Origin: a virus
Direction: 5' to 3' (one strand)
DNA: 21,887 nucleotides
Virus record (IMG/VR): IMGVR_UViG_3300032308_000697
Span: 1 to 21,887 of that record
This document shows positions 1 to 7,360 of this stretch, in pieces (position 1 is the first letter of the stretch; the number at the start of each line of letters is the position of its first letter). The notes beneath the pieces are model-generated. The model saw only the letters and a program-made list of their open reading frames with translations, was not told the DNA's origin and did not search any database. A program made the translations under genes and the position numbers.

Positions 1-303
1 CTTAGCGTAGTCTTCTACAATCTGATGTGTGATATTGTTTTGATGGAATACAGGAGTTACATATTCAATGCCATACCCATTGCGAGTGGCAAACTCTTCA
101 ACATATGATACTAGACCAACATAAAGAGTTTTTCTAACTTGATCGTATAGACGAACTTTTCCATCCCAGAGTCTTGCTCTGAATTGTGGTGTAAATCTTG
201 CACCTGGATATTCATATGTAAAGAAGTCAGCGAGTTCTTGTTCAATAGAACCATCGCTAAAAACTCTAACATAAACTTCGTCTAACTTCTCAATTTTTAT
301 CAT
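1..303 (-). CDS. uvsW: UvsW helicase, N-terminal part (runs off window)
   Basis: Only the first 101 residues are in the window; the reading frame is open to position 1, so the C-terminal part is missing. The visible part matches the N-terminal domain of T4 UvsW. It has a DFFTYEYPGARFTPQFR stretch followed by LWDGKVRLYD, equivalent to the FFSFEADGYRFNPRFR and NWDGRIRLLD segments of T4. UvsW is a superfamily 2 helicase that unwinds R-loops and branched DNA and switches the phage from origin-dependent to recombination-dependent replication. The helicase motifs would lie beyond the window edge and cannot be checked. The start ATG overlaps the uvsY stop by one base (TAATG), which suggests translational coupling. 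The family assignment is firm from the N-domain alone. Confidence 0.88.
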   Translation of the reverse strand, partial: MIKIEKLDEVYVRVFSDGSIEQELADFFTYEYPGARFTPQFRARLWDGKVRLYDQVRKTLYVGLVSYVEEFATRNGYGIEYVTPVFHQNNITHQIVEDYAK

Positions 304-740
304 TACATACCAGCTAAGAATTTCTTCCATTCAACTGCAGTTTTAATCTGCCAGTCTCTGGCTTTGATTTGGCCAAGAACGGATTCAAGAAAATATATCA
401 TTGTCTCAAGATAATCAATCTTGACTCTTAAAGTATTTAGTTCGGTGTCACCTGAGAGGAATTCATCCATCTCATTCTTCAATGGCTTAACACCTTGCCA
501 TTGTTCCCAATTTAAATTAGTTAATTCGTCACGAGATAGTTCACCACGATATAGGCGAAACTTATTCTTGCGCAACAAGTTGTAATCTGATTGGAGTTTG
601 GTGTGTTTTAGTTTGACATTGACAAGTAGTTTTAAATACTTGGCATGTAACTTGGGAGTTGCTGTGGTGGTTTCACCGAGATAGTTATCATCTATCTGGC
701 AATCTAAATCCCACGCTTCTTGCAATTGTTCAATATTCAT
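303..740 (-). CDS. uvsY: UvsY recombination mediator
   Basis: A 145-residue protein close to T4 UvsY (137 residues). It begins MNIEQLQEAWDLDCQID, comparable to the LEDLQEE start of T4 UvsY. It is highly charged and predicted helical, and ends with an IKARDWQIKTAVEWKKF helix equivalent to the IKSRGFAIK region of T4. UvsY loads the UvsX recombinase onto gp32-coated single-stranded DNA. Its position directly before uvsW supports the call. The start is preceded by a GAGGA ribosome site about 5 bases upstream, in a 62-base leader that also carries a TATAAATG box and a small hairpin. Confidence 0.87.
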   Translation of the reverse strand: MNIEQLQEAWDLDCQIDDNYLGETTTATPKLHAKYLKLLVNVKLKHTKLQSDYNLLRKNKFRLYRGELSRDELTNLNWEQWQGVKPLKNEMDEFLSGDTELNTLRVKIDYLETMIYFLESVLGQIKARDWQIKTAVEWKKFLAGM

Positions 741-750
741 AATATCCTCA

Positions 751-758
751 CATTTATA
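751..758 (-). promoter_or_regulatory. Possible late promoter before uvsY (TATAAATG)
   Basis: Read on the minus strand, TATAAATG lies 10 bases before the uvsY start. It differs from the T4 late -10 box TATAAATA only at the last base. It sits so close to the GAGGA ribosome site that transcripts would have a very short leader. This is motif similarity only. Confidence 0.35.
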
Positions 759-780
759 TACTGCTAATTATACCGCAGTA
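759..780. repeat. Inverted repeat in the gp3-uvsY gap
   Basis: Perfect 6-base arms TACTGC and GCAGTA are separated by 10 bases. No T-run follows on either strand, so it is not a typical intrinsic terminator. It lies directly upstream of the TATAAATG box and could be a weak mRNA structure separating gp3 from uvsY, or chance. Confidence 0.35.
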
Positions 781-802
781 TTACAAAAAAATCAAGTTTG
801 TC

Positions 803-1336
803 TTACAAGAATTTGTAGTATCCGTAGCGGAATGTTGCATTCCCTACTAGGTATTGCACATCTGTATTTGTAGATGCAAACATCAATGAATCAATCGTGA
901 TTGGAAACATGTCGCTGAATTGCACGATTTGAGCAGTTTCATTATTACCATTAAGGATTTGCAGAGTAGCGTCAGAGTAGTTCTTTGCCAACTCAGAATA
1001 ATTTAAATTATCATTCGCATTGAATGTAATGTACTGATCATAAGACTGTGGGAAACCTAAAGCGATAATCCAATTATAGATTGCTTTGTAGTTTGCCATA
1101 TCAGAGTCAACTAGAAACTGAACAGTGAGTTGATCATAGGTTAATGTTTCACCTGGAATTGGTTGCACATTAAATGGATTACCAAACTCAGGAGCACCAA
1201 GAGTAATACCTGGAATATTTACCTGCTGACAAAAGAATGACAGATTAGGTAATTTGGTAATGTTGAACATGAACCCATTAGGTGATAATGGAGTGATGTT
1301 ATCTGGTAGTGGACAGGTGATAGTTGTAGTAGCCAT
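803..1336 (-). CDS. 3: gp3-like tail completion protein
   Basis: A 177-residue beta-rich protein, almost the length of T4 gp3 (176). It has a tail-tube-like opening, NGFMFNITKLPNLSFFCQQV followed by NIPGI, and later QFSDMFPITIDSLMF. gp3 ends the tail tube and stabilises the sheath at the head-proximal end. Tube proteins and gp3 share a fold, so a second gp19-like tube protein is the alternative reading. Placement between gp23 and uvsY is the usual site of gene 3 in aquatic T4-like phages and favours gp3. The gene follows a strong terminator and is preceded at only 5 bases by GATAAATA, leaving a very short leader; GGAT is the only ribosome-site candidate. Confidence 0.72.
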   Translation of the reverse strand: MATTTITCPLPDNITPLSPNGFMFNITKLPNLSFFCQQVNIPGITLGAPEFGNPFNVQPIPGETLTYDQLTVQFLVDSDMANYKAIYNWIIALGFPQSYDQYITFNANDNLNYSELAKNYSDATLQILNGNNETAQIVQFSDMFPITIDSLMFASTNTDVQYLVGNATFRYGYYKFL

Positions 1337-1341
1337 AACAT

Positions 1342-1349
1342 TATTTATC
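1342..1349 (-). promoter_or_regulatory. Possible late promoter before gp3 (GATAAATA)
   Basis: GATAAATA on the minus strand fits the NATAAATA late-promoter pattern of T4-like phages. It lies just past the T-run of the gp23 terminator and 5 bases before the gp3 ATG. A separate promoter here makes sense because the terminator would isolate gp3 from the head operon, but the leader would be nearly absent. Confidence 0.45.
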
Positions 1350-1358
1350 CAAATAAAA

Positions 1359-1382
1359 AAGAGGGATCCGAAGATCCCTCTT
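1359..1382 (-). terminator. Strong intrinsic terminator after gp23
   Basis: On the minus strand, AAGAGGGATC, then TTCG, then GATCCCTCTT form a perfect 10-bp stem closed by a UUCG-type stable tetraloop. It runs directly into TTTTATTT. It lies 43 bases past the gp23 stop and fits Rho-independent termination after the major capsid gene. The plus-strand reading has no comparable T-run, so the minus orientation is preferred. Confidence 0.9.
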
Positions 1383-1398
1383 AAAGTACCGCTTCTTC

Positions 1399-1418
1399 GT
1401 CGGCTTTTTAAAACCGAC
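1399..1418 (-). repeat. Second hairpin between gp23 and its terminator
   Basis: GTCGG and CCGAC arms enclose a T/A-rich loop that can extend the pairing (TTTT with AAAA). It lies 7 bases past the gp23 stop, ahead of the main terminator. It has no following T-run on the minus strand, so it may protect the 3' end of the capsid mRNA rather than terminate. Confidence 0.5.
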
Positions 1419-1425
1419 TAACCGA

Positions 1426-2727
1426 TTACATTAGGTTAGAAACCTTAACACGACGGTAGTAGTAGTTCACATCAGCAGTCAAGTTGTCCTGACCACCAGT
1501 GCCGTCATCCAAGTTAACGAATGGGTTAGCAACTAGACCGTAACGAGTCTTGAAGCCAATTTTTGGCTGGAAGCTGTTAGGATCAACTGCACGAACCATT
1601 TGCAATGGAACATATGGGCAATAGAACAAGCCAGCATCAAAAGCAGATGCGCCTTTGTAGCCAACAACGAAGAATTGTGTTGAAGACACATTAGATGTGT
1701 ATGGGTCAACATAAACTTTGTACTTACCGTTTAGAATACCAGCGAAAGTAGTAGAAGTATCATCAACAGTCAAATCATTCTTACCAGTTAAACCAGAAGA
1801 ATAATCTAACACACCAGCCATTGCTAGGGCAGAAGCCACATCAGCTGAAGTGATGATAACATTACCACGACCACGACGAGTTTGTTGACCGATTGCATTG
1901 GCTTCACGCTCGATTTGGAACATTAGACCTTTGAACTTCTCAACAGACCAACGACCATTTGAGTCAGTGTCTAAGTCGAAAGTACCAGCAGTAGTAGTAC
2001 CAACTTGAGCACCTGGCTTAGCAGTTTTGTAGATTGTACGAATAACTTCACGGTTGATTTCAGCAAGGATCTCAGTAGAGAGAATGTTGCTTAATTCGCC
2101 TTCAGCGTCAAGACCATGAACAGACTTCATGTCTTGTGCTAATTCGATAGAGTATTCTGCCTTCAAAGCACGAGTCTTTGCAGTTACAGAAGTCTTTTCG
2201 ATAGAGAAAGCCATAGCACCGAAAGAACCATCACCAACACCACCTTGACCTAAACGCTCGCCATCAGCAGTCGCTAGACCAGTACCAGTAGTTTCAGATC
2301 CACCGAAGTCATACGCACCAGAGTGAGTACCTGTACCAGCGAAGTCTGTATCAGCTTCGTTGAACAATGCTTCGTCACCACCTTGAGTGCTGTAACGAGA
2401 TTTCATTGCGAAGATCAAACCAGTTGGCTGAGTCATTGGTTGTACACCGCAAACATCATAAGCGATCATTTGTGGCATTGCACGACGAACTAAGCTGATC
2501 ATTACTGGATCGAACTTAGCGAAACCGCCAGTGTCACCATAAGAACCAACAGAGTTAGCTGGAGCAGCTTCAAACAACGCTTCACGCTGTTTAGCCATTT
2601 CACGCTCTTGGTTTTCTAGAAGAACCGCAGTTACTTCTTTACGATAGTTGTCACGAATCTTTGGAGCACTTTCGTGCTCAAGAATCGGAGCCCATTTTTT
2701 TACTAAATCTTGACGAGATTGTGTCAT
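1426..2727 (-). CDS. 23: Major capsid protein gp23
   Basis: A 433-residue T4-type major capsid protein, shorter than T4 gp23 (521). The N-terminal region has the family's charged, helical prosequence. A motif LFE followed by AAPANS at residues 51-56 matches the (L/I)-X-E consensus of the T4 prohead protease, so mature protein would begin near Ala54. The segments PMTQPTGLIFAMKSRY and KARALK-type helix (TRALKAEYSIELAQDMK) are typical of gp23. It forms the capsid hexamers. The ATG has a strong AAGGAA ribosome site in the 10-base gap after gp22, and a powerful terminator follows. No separate vertex gene gp24 follows it here. Confidence 0.95.
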   Translation of the reverse strand: MTQSRQDLVKKWAPILEHESAPKIRDNYRKEVTAVLLENQEREMAKQREALFEAAPANSVGSYGDTGGFAKFDPVMISLVRRAMPQMIAYDVCGVQPMTQPTGLIFAMKSRYSTQGGDEALFNEADTDFAGTGTHSGAYDFGGSETTGTGLATADGERLGQGGVGDGSFGAMAFSIEKTSVTAKTRALKAEYSIELAQDMKSVHGLDAEGELSNILSTEILAEINREVIRTIYKTAKPGAQVGTTTAGTFDLDTDSNGRWSVEKFKGLMFQIEREANAIGQQTRRGRGNVIITSADVASALAMAGVLDYSSGLTGKNDLTVDDTSTTFAGILNGKYKVYVDPYTSNVSSTQFFVVGYKGASAFDAGLFYCPYVPLQMVRAVDPNSFQPKIGFKTRYGLVANPFVNLDDGTGGQDNLTADVNYYYRRVKVSNLM

Positions 2728-2737
2728 TTGGATTTCC

Positions 2738-3766
2738 TTATTTGTTTAATTTGTTGAGCTGAGCAGCATAAGCAGACATAGCTGGATCTAATTTCTTAGA
2801 AACTTCTTCAGTCAATGCTTCTACTGGAGCATCAGTAACTACAGACTTAACTTCTGTAGAACCTTTAGTTGTGAAATAATTTTCACGGATAGTCTTTACT
2901 TTGGTTTCAAAACTAGCTTGGTCTTCGTAAGAGAGTTCTTCAACAAGAGACATAAACTTTTCAGCTTCAGTGTCTGTCAAACCTTCGCTTACAGTTTTAA
3001 CGATTTCATTGCGATTGCTTTCAGCAAGAGTCTTGCTTAATTCAATGTTAGCTGCAACTTGTTCGTTTAACTTTGCTTCCAATTCATCGATCTTAGATTC
3101 CATTTCGCCAAGCACATCGAATTTCTCTTCAGGAATATCGATATAGTGCTCTTCAAATAAATTCTTCAGACCGCCAATGAAACCTTCAAGAATATCGGAT
3201 TTCATACCACGCTCTAGGGCAATTTCATTCTGTGTCATCCACTGCTCGGCAATATAACCGAGGTATCCATCAACTTGCTCAACAATTCCCTCTGTATTCT
3301 TCGCAACAGCTTCCGCTAGTTTGCTTTCGAATTCTTCTTCAATACGAGCAACTTCTGACTTAACACGAGTCATAACAGCTGCTTCGAAAATAGTTTCTGC
3401 TTTAGCACGGAACTCTTCAGATAGTTCCTCGCCATTCAACAATGCGTCAACATCTTCTTTAACGCTAGTACCTGTACGAATGACTGCTTGATCACCAGCA
3501 ACTGCTTTAGCAGTAGCAGGGTTTGATTTCTGGGATGTAGCATTTGCAGCTTCATCTTCGTTATCTACATTATTTTTTGCATTGGCTTCATTTGGTGTTT
3601 CACCACCATTTGGTACATTGTTAGATGCTACACGGATTGGAGACTGATCACCAGCCTGTGCTCCGTCTTTACCTGAGTCCATACCACCTTCTTTGCCTGC
3701 ATATTGGGCTTCGTCTAGTTTCTTAGACTCTGCCAAAATTTCAGCGATTTTTTGTTCGATTGACAT
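2738..3766 (-). CDS. 22: Prohead core scaffold gp22
   Basis: A 342-residue acidic, helical protein in the gp21-gp22-gp23 position, longer than T4 gp22 (269). It begins with a short helix (MSIEQKIAEILAESKK). A low-complexity, Asn/Ala/Gly-rich segment at about residues 25-105 carries two copies of AGDQxxIR (38-45 and 90-97). The rest is mostly helical with coiled-coil character near 220-250. gp22 forms the internal core around which gp23 assembles and is degraded by gp21 during maturation. Several (L/I)-X-E tripeptides suitable for that protease are present. AGGAG lies 8 bases before the start. Confidence 0.85.
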   Translation of the reverse strand: MSIEQKIAEILAESKKLDEAQYAGKEGGMDSGKDGAQAGDQSPIRVASNNVPNGGETPNEANAKNNVDNEDEAANATSQKSNPATAKAVAGDQAVIRTGTSVKEDVDALLNGEELSEEFRAKAETIFEAAVMTRVKSEVARIEEEFESKLAEAVAKNTEGIVEQVDGYLGYIAEQWMTQNEIALERGMKSDILEGFIGGLKNLFEEHYIDIPEEKFDVLGEMESKIDELEAKLNEQVAANIELSKTLAESNRNEIVKTVSEGLTDTEAEKFMSLVEELSYEDQASFETKVKTIRENYFTTKGSTEVKSVVTDAPVEALTEEVSKKLDPAMSAYAAQLNKLNK

Positions 3767-3800
3767 CGTTTTCTCCTGTAACTGGATAGTTCTATTAGAT

Positions 3801-3815
3801 TATTTATTATTTATC
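3801..3815 (-). promoter_or_regulatory. Tandem late-promoter boxes before gp22
   Basis: Two consecutive boxes read GATAAATA (3808-3815) and AATAAATA (3801-3808) on the minus strand. They overlap the gp21 stop codon and lie about 35-40 bases before the gp22 start, a plausible leader length. They match the NATAAATA late-promoter pattern and would boost gp22-gp23 expression relative to the protease. Confidence 0.6.
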
Positions 3816-4464
3816 TGATTTTACTCAGAAACTTTTGGAAAGCATAAATCTTTGCTTCCTCTAGATTTCGTGAAGAAGCCTTGCGAATAGAACGCTTTGC
3901 TTCCTCAATATGTTGTTCCACAAACTTTCCATCAACAAAGACCCACTCTTTTGACTCCATAATACCTCTTACGAACGCATCTGGAGCAGACGGATCGGCA
4001 ACGATGTCAGCTGCAGTGGACAGCATAAAATCGTCTTGAACAATTTGAACACCTTCGTTATTTGTTTGAAGGGAACCCAATGCTCTGCTAGATACTCCAA
4101 GGTTTGCACCGCCATCTAAAAGACCTCGTGCAATTTGACCCATTGGGGTTTCTAGAATCTTCGCTTTGCCGATGTAGTTAGTACCTTCTTTACGCAAACT
4201 AACGATCAAGTGAGATACACGATCCAAATTAATGGAAGGAGTATCTGGATGACCAAGTTCACCATAGGCACGATTCTTATCGACAGATTCTTTAATGTAA
4301 CGACCCACTTCTTTGTCCATTACAGACTCAGTATACAAACGACCATTACGATTAACTAATTCAGATTGAAGAAAAATTCCTTCAATAAAATATTCTTTTC
4401 CTTTGCCGAGTTTAGTCTCAACAATAGTATTTGTTTGTTCGAAAACTTCTCTAATTAGTCTCAT
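3811..4464 (-). CDS. 21: Prohead maturation protease gp21
   Basis: A 217-residue serine protease of the T4 gp21 type (T4: 212 residues). The catalytic histidine lies in AYGELGHP (His72), corresponding to T4 His85. The catalytic serine lies in GVSSRALGS (Ser125 or Ser126), corresponding to T4 Ser140. Spacing and flanking residues fit the family. The enzyme sits in the prohead core and cuts gp22, gp67, gp68 and the gp23 prosequence at (L/I)-X-E sites. An LEE followed by AK near the C-terminus could be a self-cleavage site. It starts two bases after the preceding gene, with GGAAG upstream. Confidence 0.92.
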   Translation of the reverse strand: MRLIREVFEQTNTIVETKLGKGKEYFIEGIFLQSELVNRNGRLYTESVMDKEVGRYIKESVDKNRAYGELGHPDTPSINLDRVSHLIVSLRKEGTNYIGKAKILETPMGQIARGLLDGGANLGVSSRALGSLQTNNEGVQIVQDDFMLSTAADIVADPSAPDAFVRGIMESKEWVFVDGKFVEQHIEEAKRSIRKASSRNLEEAKIYAFQKFLSKIR

Positions 4465-4466
4465 GA

Positions 4467-4895
4467 TTAGCTTCCTACAGCAGTTGGATCATCGTAAGCA
4501 CCGAAAGTAGCATGCTCAACTTTAGTAGACCAGCCAGCAACTTTACGAAGAACTAAAATACCAGTAACTTCTTTTGCAGCACCATTAGTAATAACGATGT
4601 CAGAAGTATTGTCATTAGTTAGTGGAATACCCCATGCATTTAATTCTGCATAAGGAGCATTTTCAGGTGCGCATACAATAACATTTTTGCTGTTACGAAC
4701 AACATTAACTTTTGATGCTAACTCGCCAGTGATTTGCCATTTAACGATATTAACTGTTGGAGTAGCTGCATTTCTTGCTTGGCTTGTTGCAGTTAAGTTG
4801 GCGATAGTAATAGTGCCAGACTCTGCAGCAGAAGACTGGAAATGAATCACAGTCTCTTGATTTGTATTCTTAAGGGTTGTAAAAACCATTGCCAT
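4467..4895 (-). CDS. Unrecognised beta-rich protein in the head operon
   Basis: A 142-residue protein I cannot assign to a T4 gene. It is rich in alternating hydrophobic residues and Thr/Val/Ile, predicted beta. It has a GTITIANLTATSQARNA stretch near residue 27, an ITNGAAKEVTGILVLRKVAGW segment near the C-terminus, and no signal peptide or membrane segment. It is translated from an ATG with GAGGAA about 8 bases upstream. It lies between the prohead core genes and the protease, cotranscribed with them, so a role in the head is likely. A capsid decoration or accessory structural protein is possible; this is inference from position and composition. A second in-frame ATG lies two codons downstream. 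Confidence 0.8.
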   Translation of the reverse strand: MAMVFTTLKNTNQETVIHFQSSAAESGTITIANLTATSQARNAATPTVNIVKWQITGELASKVNVVRNSKNVIVCAPENAPYAELNAWGIPLTNDNTSDIVITNGAAKEVTGILVLRKVAGWSTKVEHATFGAYDDPTAVGS

Positions 4896-4896
4896 C

Positions 4897-5445
4897 TTAT
4901 TGTTCCTCTAATTGTGTAAGCACATGAAAGAAGTTCTCTTTTGACTCTCTCATATACTCAATAATTTCTGTTTGCTTATGTAATAAGTTATTTAGGCGAA
5001 CTTGAGTACGCTCGTCAATAGTTACAATTGACTCATCATTAAGAACATAATGCAATTTACCCTCAACCAATCTGTCAAGTTTATTAAGAGAACGAATACC
5101 TTGAACAACTGGGTCTACACTAAACATATGAGAAGAAGCAAGTTGTATATAATTTTCGATTAATGTATCGGTAACTTTAATATCGTGATATTCTTTAATA
5201 ATATTAGCGACAGTATGTTCTGATAGTTCCTCGTATAAGTCTTTTGATACTTGTTCTTCTAACTGATGTGAAATATAGTCTTGTTTAATGTATTGTCTTG
5301 CTTCTTCTAAACTCGTAAATTCTGTTTCAATACCATTTATCAAAACCTTACCTTCTTCAGTTCTTTCGATTAACTGAAGATAAGACCTAATGCTTTCAAC
5401 GACATCAGATCGTTTTAGAGATTTTGTAAATTCGTAGTAACGCAT
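4897..5445 (-). CDS. Probable prohead core protein gp68
   Basis: A 182-residue charged, mainly helical protein starting MRYYEFTKSLKRSD. It occupies the slot of T4 gene 68 (141 residues) between gp67 and gp21, and its start overlaps the gp67 stop (TAATG). gp68 is a minor prohead core component that influences head shape in T4. I do not recognise a diagnostic motif, so the name rests on gene order and character. The gene product lacks membrane segments. A gap of one base separates it from the following gene. Confidence 0.6.
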   Translation of the reverse strand: MRYYEFTKSLKRSDVVESIRSYLQLIERTEEGKVLINGIETEFTSLEEARQYIKQDYISHQLEEQVSKDLYEELSEHTVANIIKEYHDIKVTDTLIENYIQLASSHMFSVDPVVQGIRSLNKLDRLVEGKLHYVLNDESIVTIDERTQVRLNNLLHKQTEIIEYMRESKENFFHVLTQLEEQ

Positions 5446-5633
5446 TACTCTTCCGTAGTGGGTTCAGCTTCTTGTTCTGTGGCTTGCGCAAACATACCCT
5501 GTGCAACATTTTGGCGCATTGCATCTAATCTAGTAGATAACTTTTCTGCCATTGCATTTGCAAAAGCATTTTCTGTTTCAAGTGCATCGCCAGCTTGAAT
5601 TGCTTGGACTAAATTTTGTACTGTTTCACTCAT
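5445..5633 (-). CDS. 67: Prohead core protein gp67
   Basis: A 62-residue acidic protein directly after the portal gene, as in T4 (gp67, 80 residues). An N-terminal helix (VQNLVQAIQAGDALETENAF) leads into AMAEKLSTRLDAMRQNVA and a short Glu-rich tail. This parallels T4 gp67 with its LIEAIKSNDL start, AEAMAAR helix and acidic tail. It is an internal core protein cleaved to small internal peptides by gp21. GGAG lies 7 bases upstream of the ATG. Confidence 0.8.
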   Translation of the reverse strand: MSETVQNLVQAIQAGDALETENAFANAMAEKLSTRLDAMRQNVAQGMFAQATEQEAEPTTEE

Positions 5634-5645
5634 AATATTCTCCTA

Positions 5646-7337
5646 TTAATTTGGCCAAGTACCAGTTTTTAATTTGGTAACTTTACCTTTGCTCTGTTGT
5701 GTATCTTCTTGTTCCGCTTCAGCATCAGCTTCTTGTTGATCTTGAGCACTTTGATCTTGCTGAGGTTGTACAGCTTGTTGCTGTTGCATTGCTGCCTGTT
5801 GCTGTTCAGCCTGTGCATCCATCGCTGGTTGCTGCATTGCCTGTTGAAGTTCTCCTTGAACAGTTGCTTGCTGAATCATGATATCCTGTTCTTTATTCAT
5901 TTCTTTCTGGATATCTTTAATTTCTTTATCATCCAAACGAAGAATGTTTTTCTTAACCCAGTCTTGTGAATAATATTTACCAACGAATGGATCTACGATT
6001 TGTAGTAAGCCCATTCTGGCTTGCATAATTTCACTGTCACGGAGTTCAGCATAGTTATTATCTTCAATGTAATCGTATTTAATATTAACACGAAGTTCAT
6101 CCCATTCATCTGGACGAATAATACCTTTGCTGATTAACTGAACACGAAGTGCTTGGTTAAATAATGCATTAAATTTTTTGCGCAGTCTAACAATAAATTT
6201 ATTAAACTTAACTTCATCACGAGTAATTTCTTGTGAACGACCAATACTGAAACCAGAAGACTGTTGTAATCGGCTAATTGGTACATTCAATGAGTGAAAC
6301 AATTTGCCTTGGAAGTATTCAATATCTTGAATCTCACCTAAATTTTGTCCACCTGGAGGTGTAGTAATCTCAGTACCCTTACCACCCTCACGACGAGGCA
6401 TCCAGAAGTCTTCCATCATTGACAGGTGACGACGATCATCTCGTGTCTCACCAGTTGTTGCATCATAAACAATCTTGTTACGGAACTTATTCATAATGTC
6501 CGTTACATACTGCTCTGCTTTCAACTTAGGTAAATTACCCACATCAACATAAAAAATTCTTCGTTCAGGTGCACGACTGATACGATAGATGACAAGGGAG
6601 TCCTCGATCATCTTTAATTGATTAACTGGTTTAATTGCCTTATGAAGATAAGACATTGCCATACCAGTATTTGGATCTACATATCCTGATGGAACATAGA
6701 CCACTGAATCAAGAGCTAGTTTAACACCATGTGTTGTTTGCTCTGTAATTCCTTTATCGTTGTAAAGATAATATTCTTCGATTTCTTTTACAACTTCAAC
6801 ACCTTGTGGTGTTCTTTCTTTTTTGATATTCTTAATACGACGAATCTTACGAGGATCGATGTATCTTAATTCTTGAATACCAGCTTTAACATTTGACTCA
6901 TCGATAAGAATTTGATAATATAACCTTCCGTCAATATACCATGCACGGAAAGTTTCATGTGCTCTTTCGTCAAACTTTAATATACGGAGTACATTATGAA
7001 ATTCTTCACGAATTCTAGTTTTAATATTTTCTGAAACTTTAACTTCATCAAGAACAATCTCAACAGATTTGTGGGTTTCGTCAGCCACAATTGCTTCGTT
7101 GACAATATCTTCGATCGCTCCATCACAATCACTATACTGTGCCACCTCACGGTAGCGACGGATCAAATCATTTTCATTCTTGATAACACCTTCAAGATCC
7201 ATGACCATACCGTAGTATCCACCAGCATTTACACCAGTGTTTACTACGGTTGCGCCTGTCTCATTAGGGCTAGGGGGAACTACACTCGGTAGTTGATCCC
7301 CTTCCTTACGCTTTATCTCAAATCCAAATAATTGCAT
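5646..7337 (-). CDS. 20: Portal vertex protein gp20
   Basis: A 563-residue T4-type portal (T4 gp20: 524). The portal forms the dodecameric ring at one vertex that starts prohead assembly, docks the gp17 motor and passes DNA. Family segments include YSDCDGAIEDIVNEAIV near residue 69, RYIDPRKIRRI, VYVPSGYVDPNTG, and a PISRLQQSSGFSIGRSQEI stretch. Residues about 489-549 are extremely Gln-rich with Ala and acidic residues, before a basic end (SKGKVTKLKTGTWPN); this tail explains most of the extra length. The start follows the gp19 stop by 23 bases with AGGT as the likely ribosome site. Confidence 0.95.
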   Translation of the reverse strand: MQLFGFEIKRKEGDQLPSVVPPSPNETGATVVNTGVNAGGYYGMVMDLEGVIKNENDLIRRYREVAQYSDCDGAIEDIVNEAIVADETHKSVEIVLDEVKVSENIKTRIREEFHNVLRILKFDERAHETFRAWYIDGRLYYQILIDESNVKAGIQELRYIDPRKIRRIKNIKKERTPQGVEVVKEIEEYYLYNDKGITEQTTHGVKLALDSVVYVPSGYVDPNTGMAMSYLHKAIKPVNQLKMIEDSLVIYRISRAPERRIFYVDVGNLPKLKAEQYVTDIMNKFRNKIVYDATTGETRDDRRHLSMMEDFWMPRREGGKGTEITTPPGGQNLGEIQDIEYFQGKLFHSLNVPISRLQQSSGFSIGRSQEITRDEVKFNKFIVRLRKKFNALFNQALRVQLISKGIIRPDEWDELRVNIKYDYIEDNNYAELRDSEIMQARMGLLQIVDPFVGKYYSQDWVKKNILRLDDKEIKDIQKEMNKEQDIMIQQATVQGELQQAMQQPAMDAQAEQQQAAMQQQQAVQPQQDQSAQDQQEADAEAEQEDTQQSKGKVTKLKTGTWPN

Positions 7338-7360
7338 TATGTAATAACCTCAGTTAATTA

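Noticed and set aside
759-780. Intrinsic terminator between gp3 and uvsY
   Set aside because: The 6-bp stem has a 10-base loop and no T-run on either strand, so it is recorded only as an inverted repeat.
5697-5969. Plus-strand open frames opposite the portal C-terminus (also 5699-5881)
   Set aside because: They are the antisense of the Gln-rich gp20 tail, giving Leu-rich low-complexity products. There is no plus-strand transcription context, and gp20 is certain.
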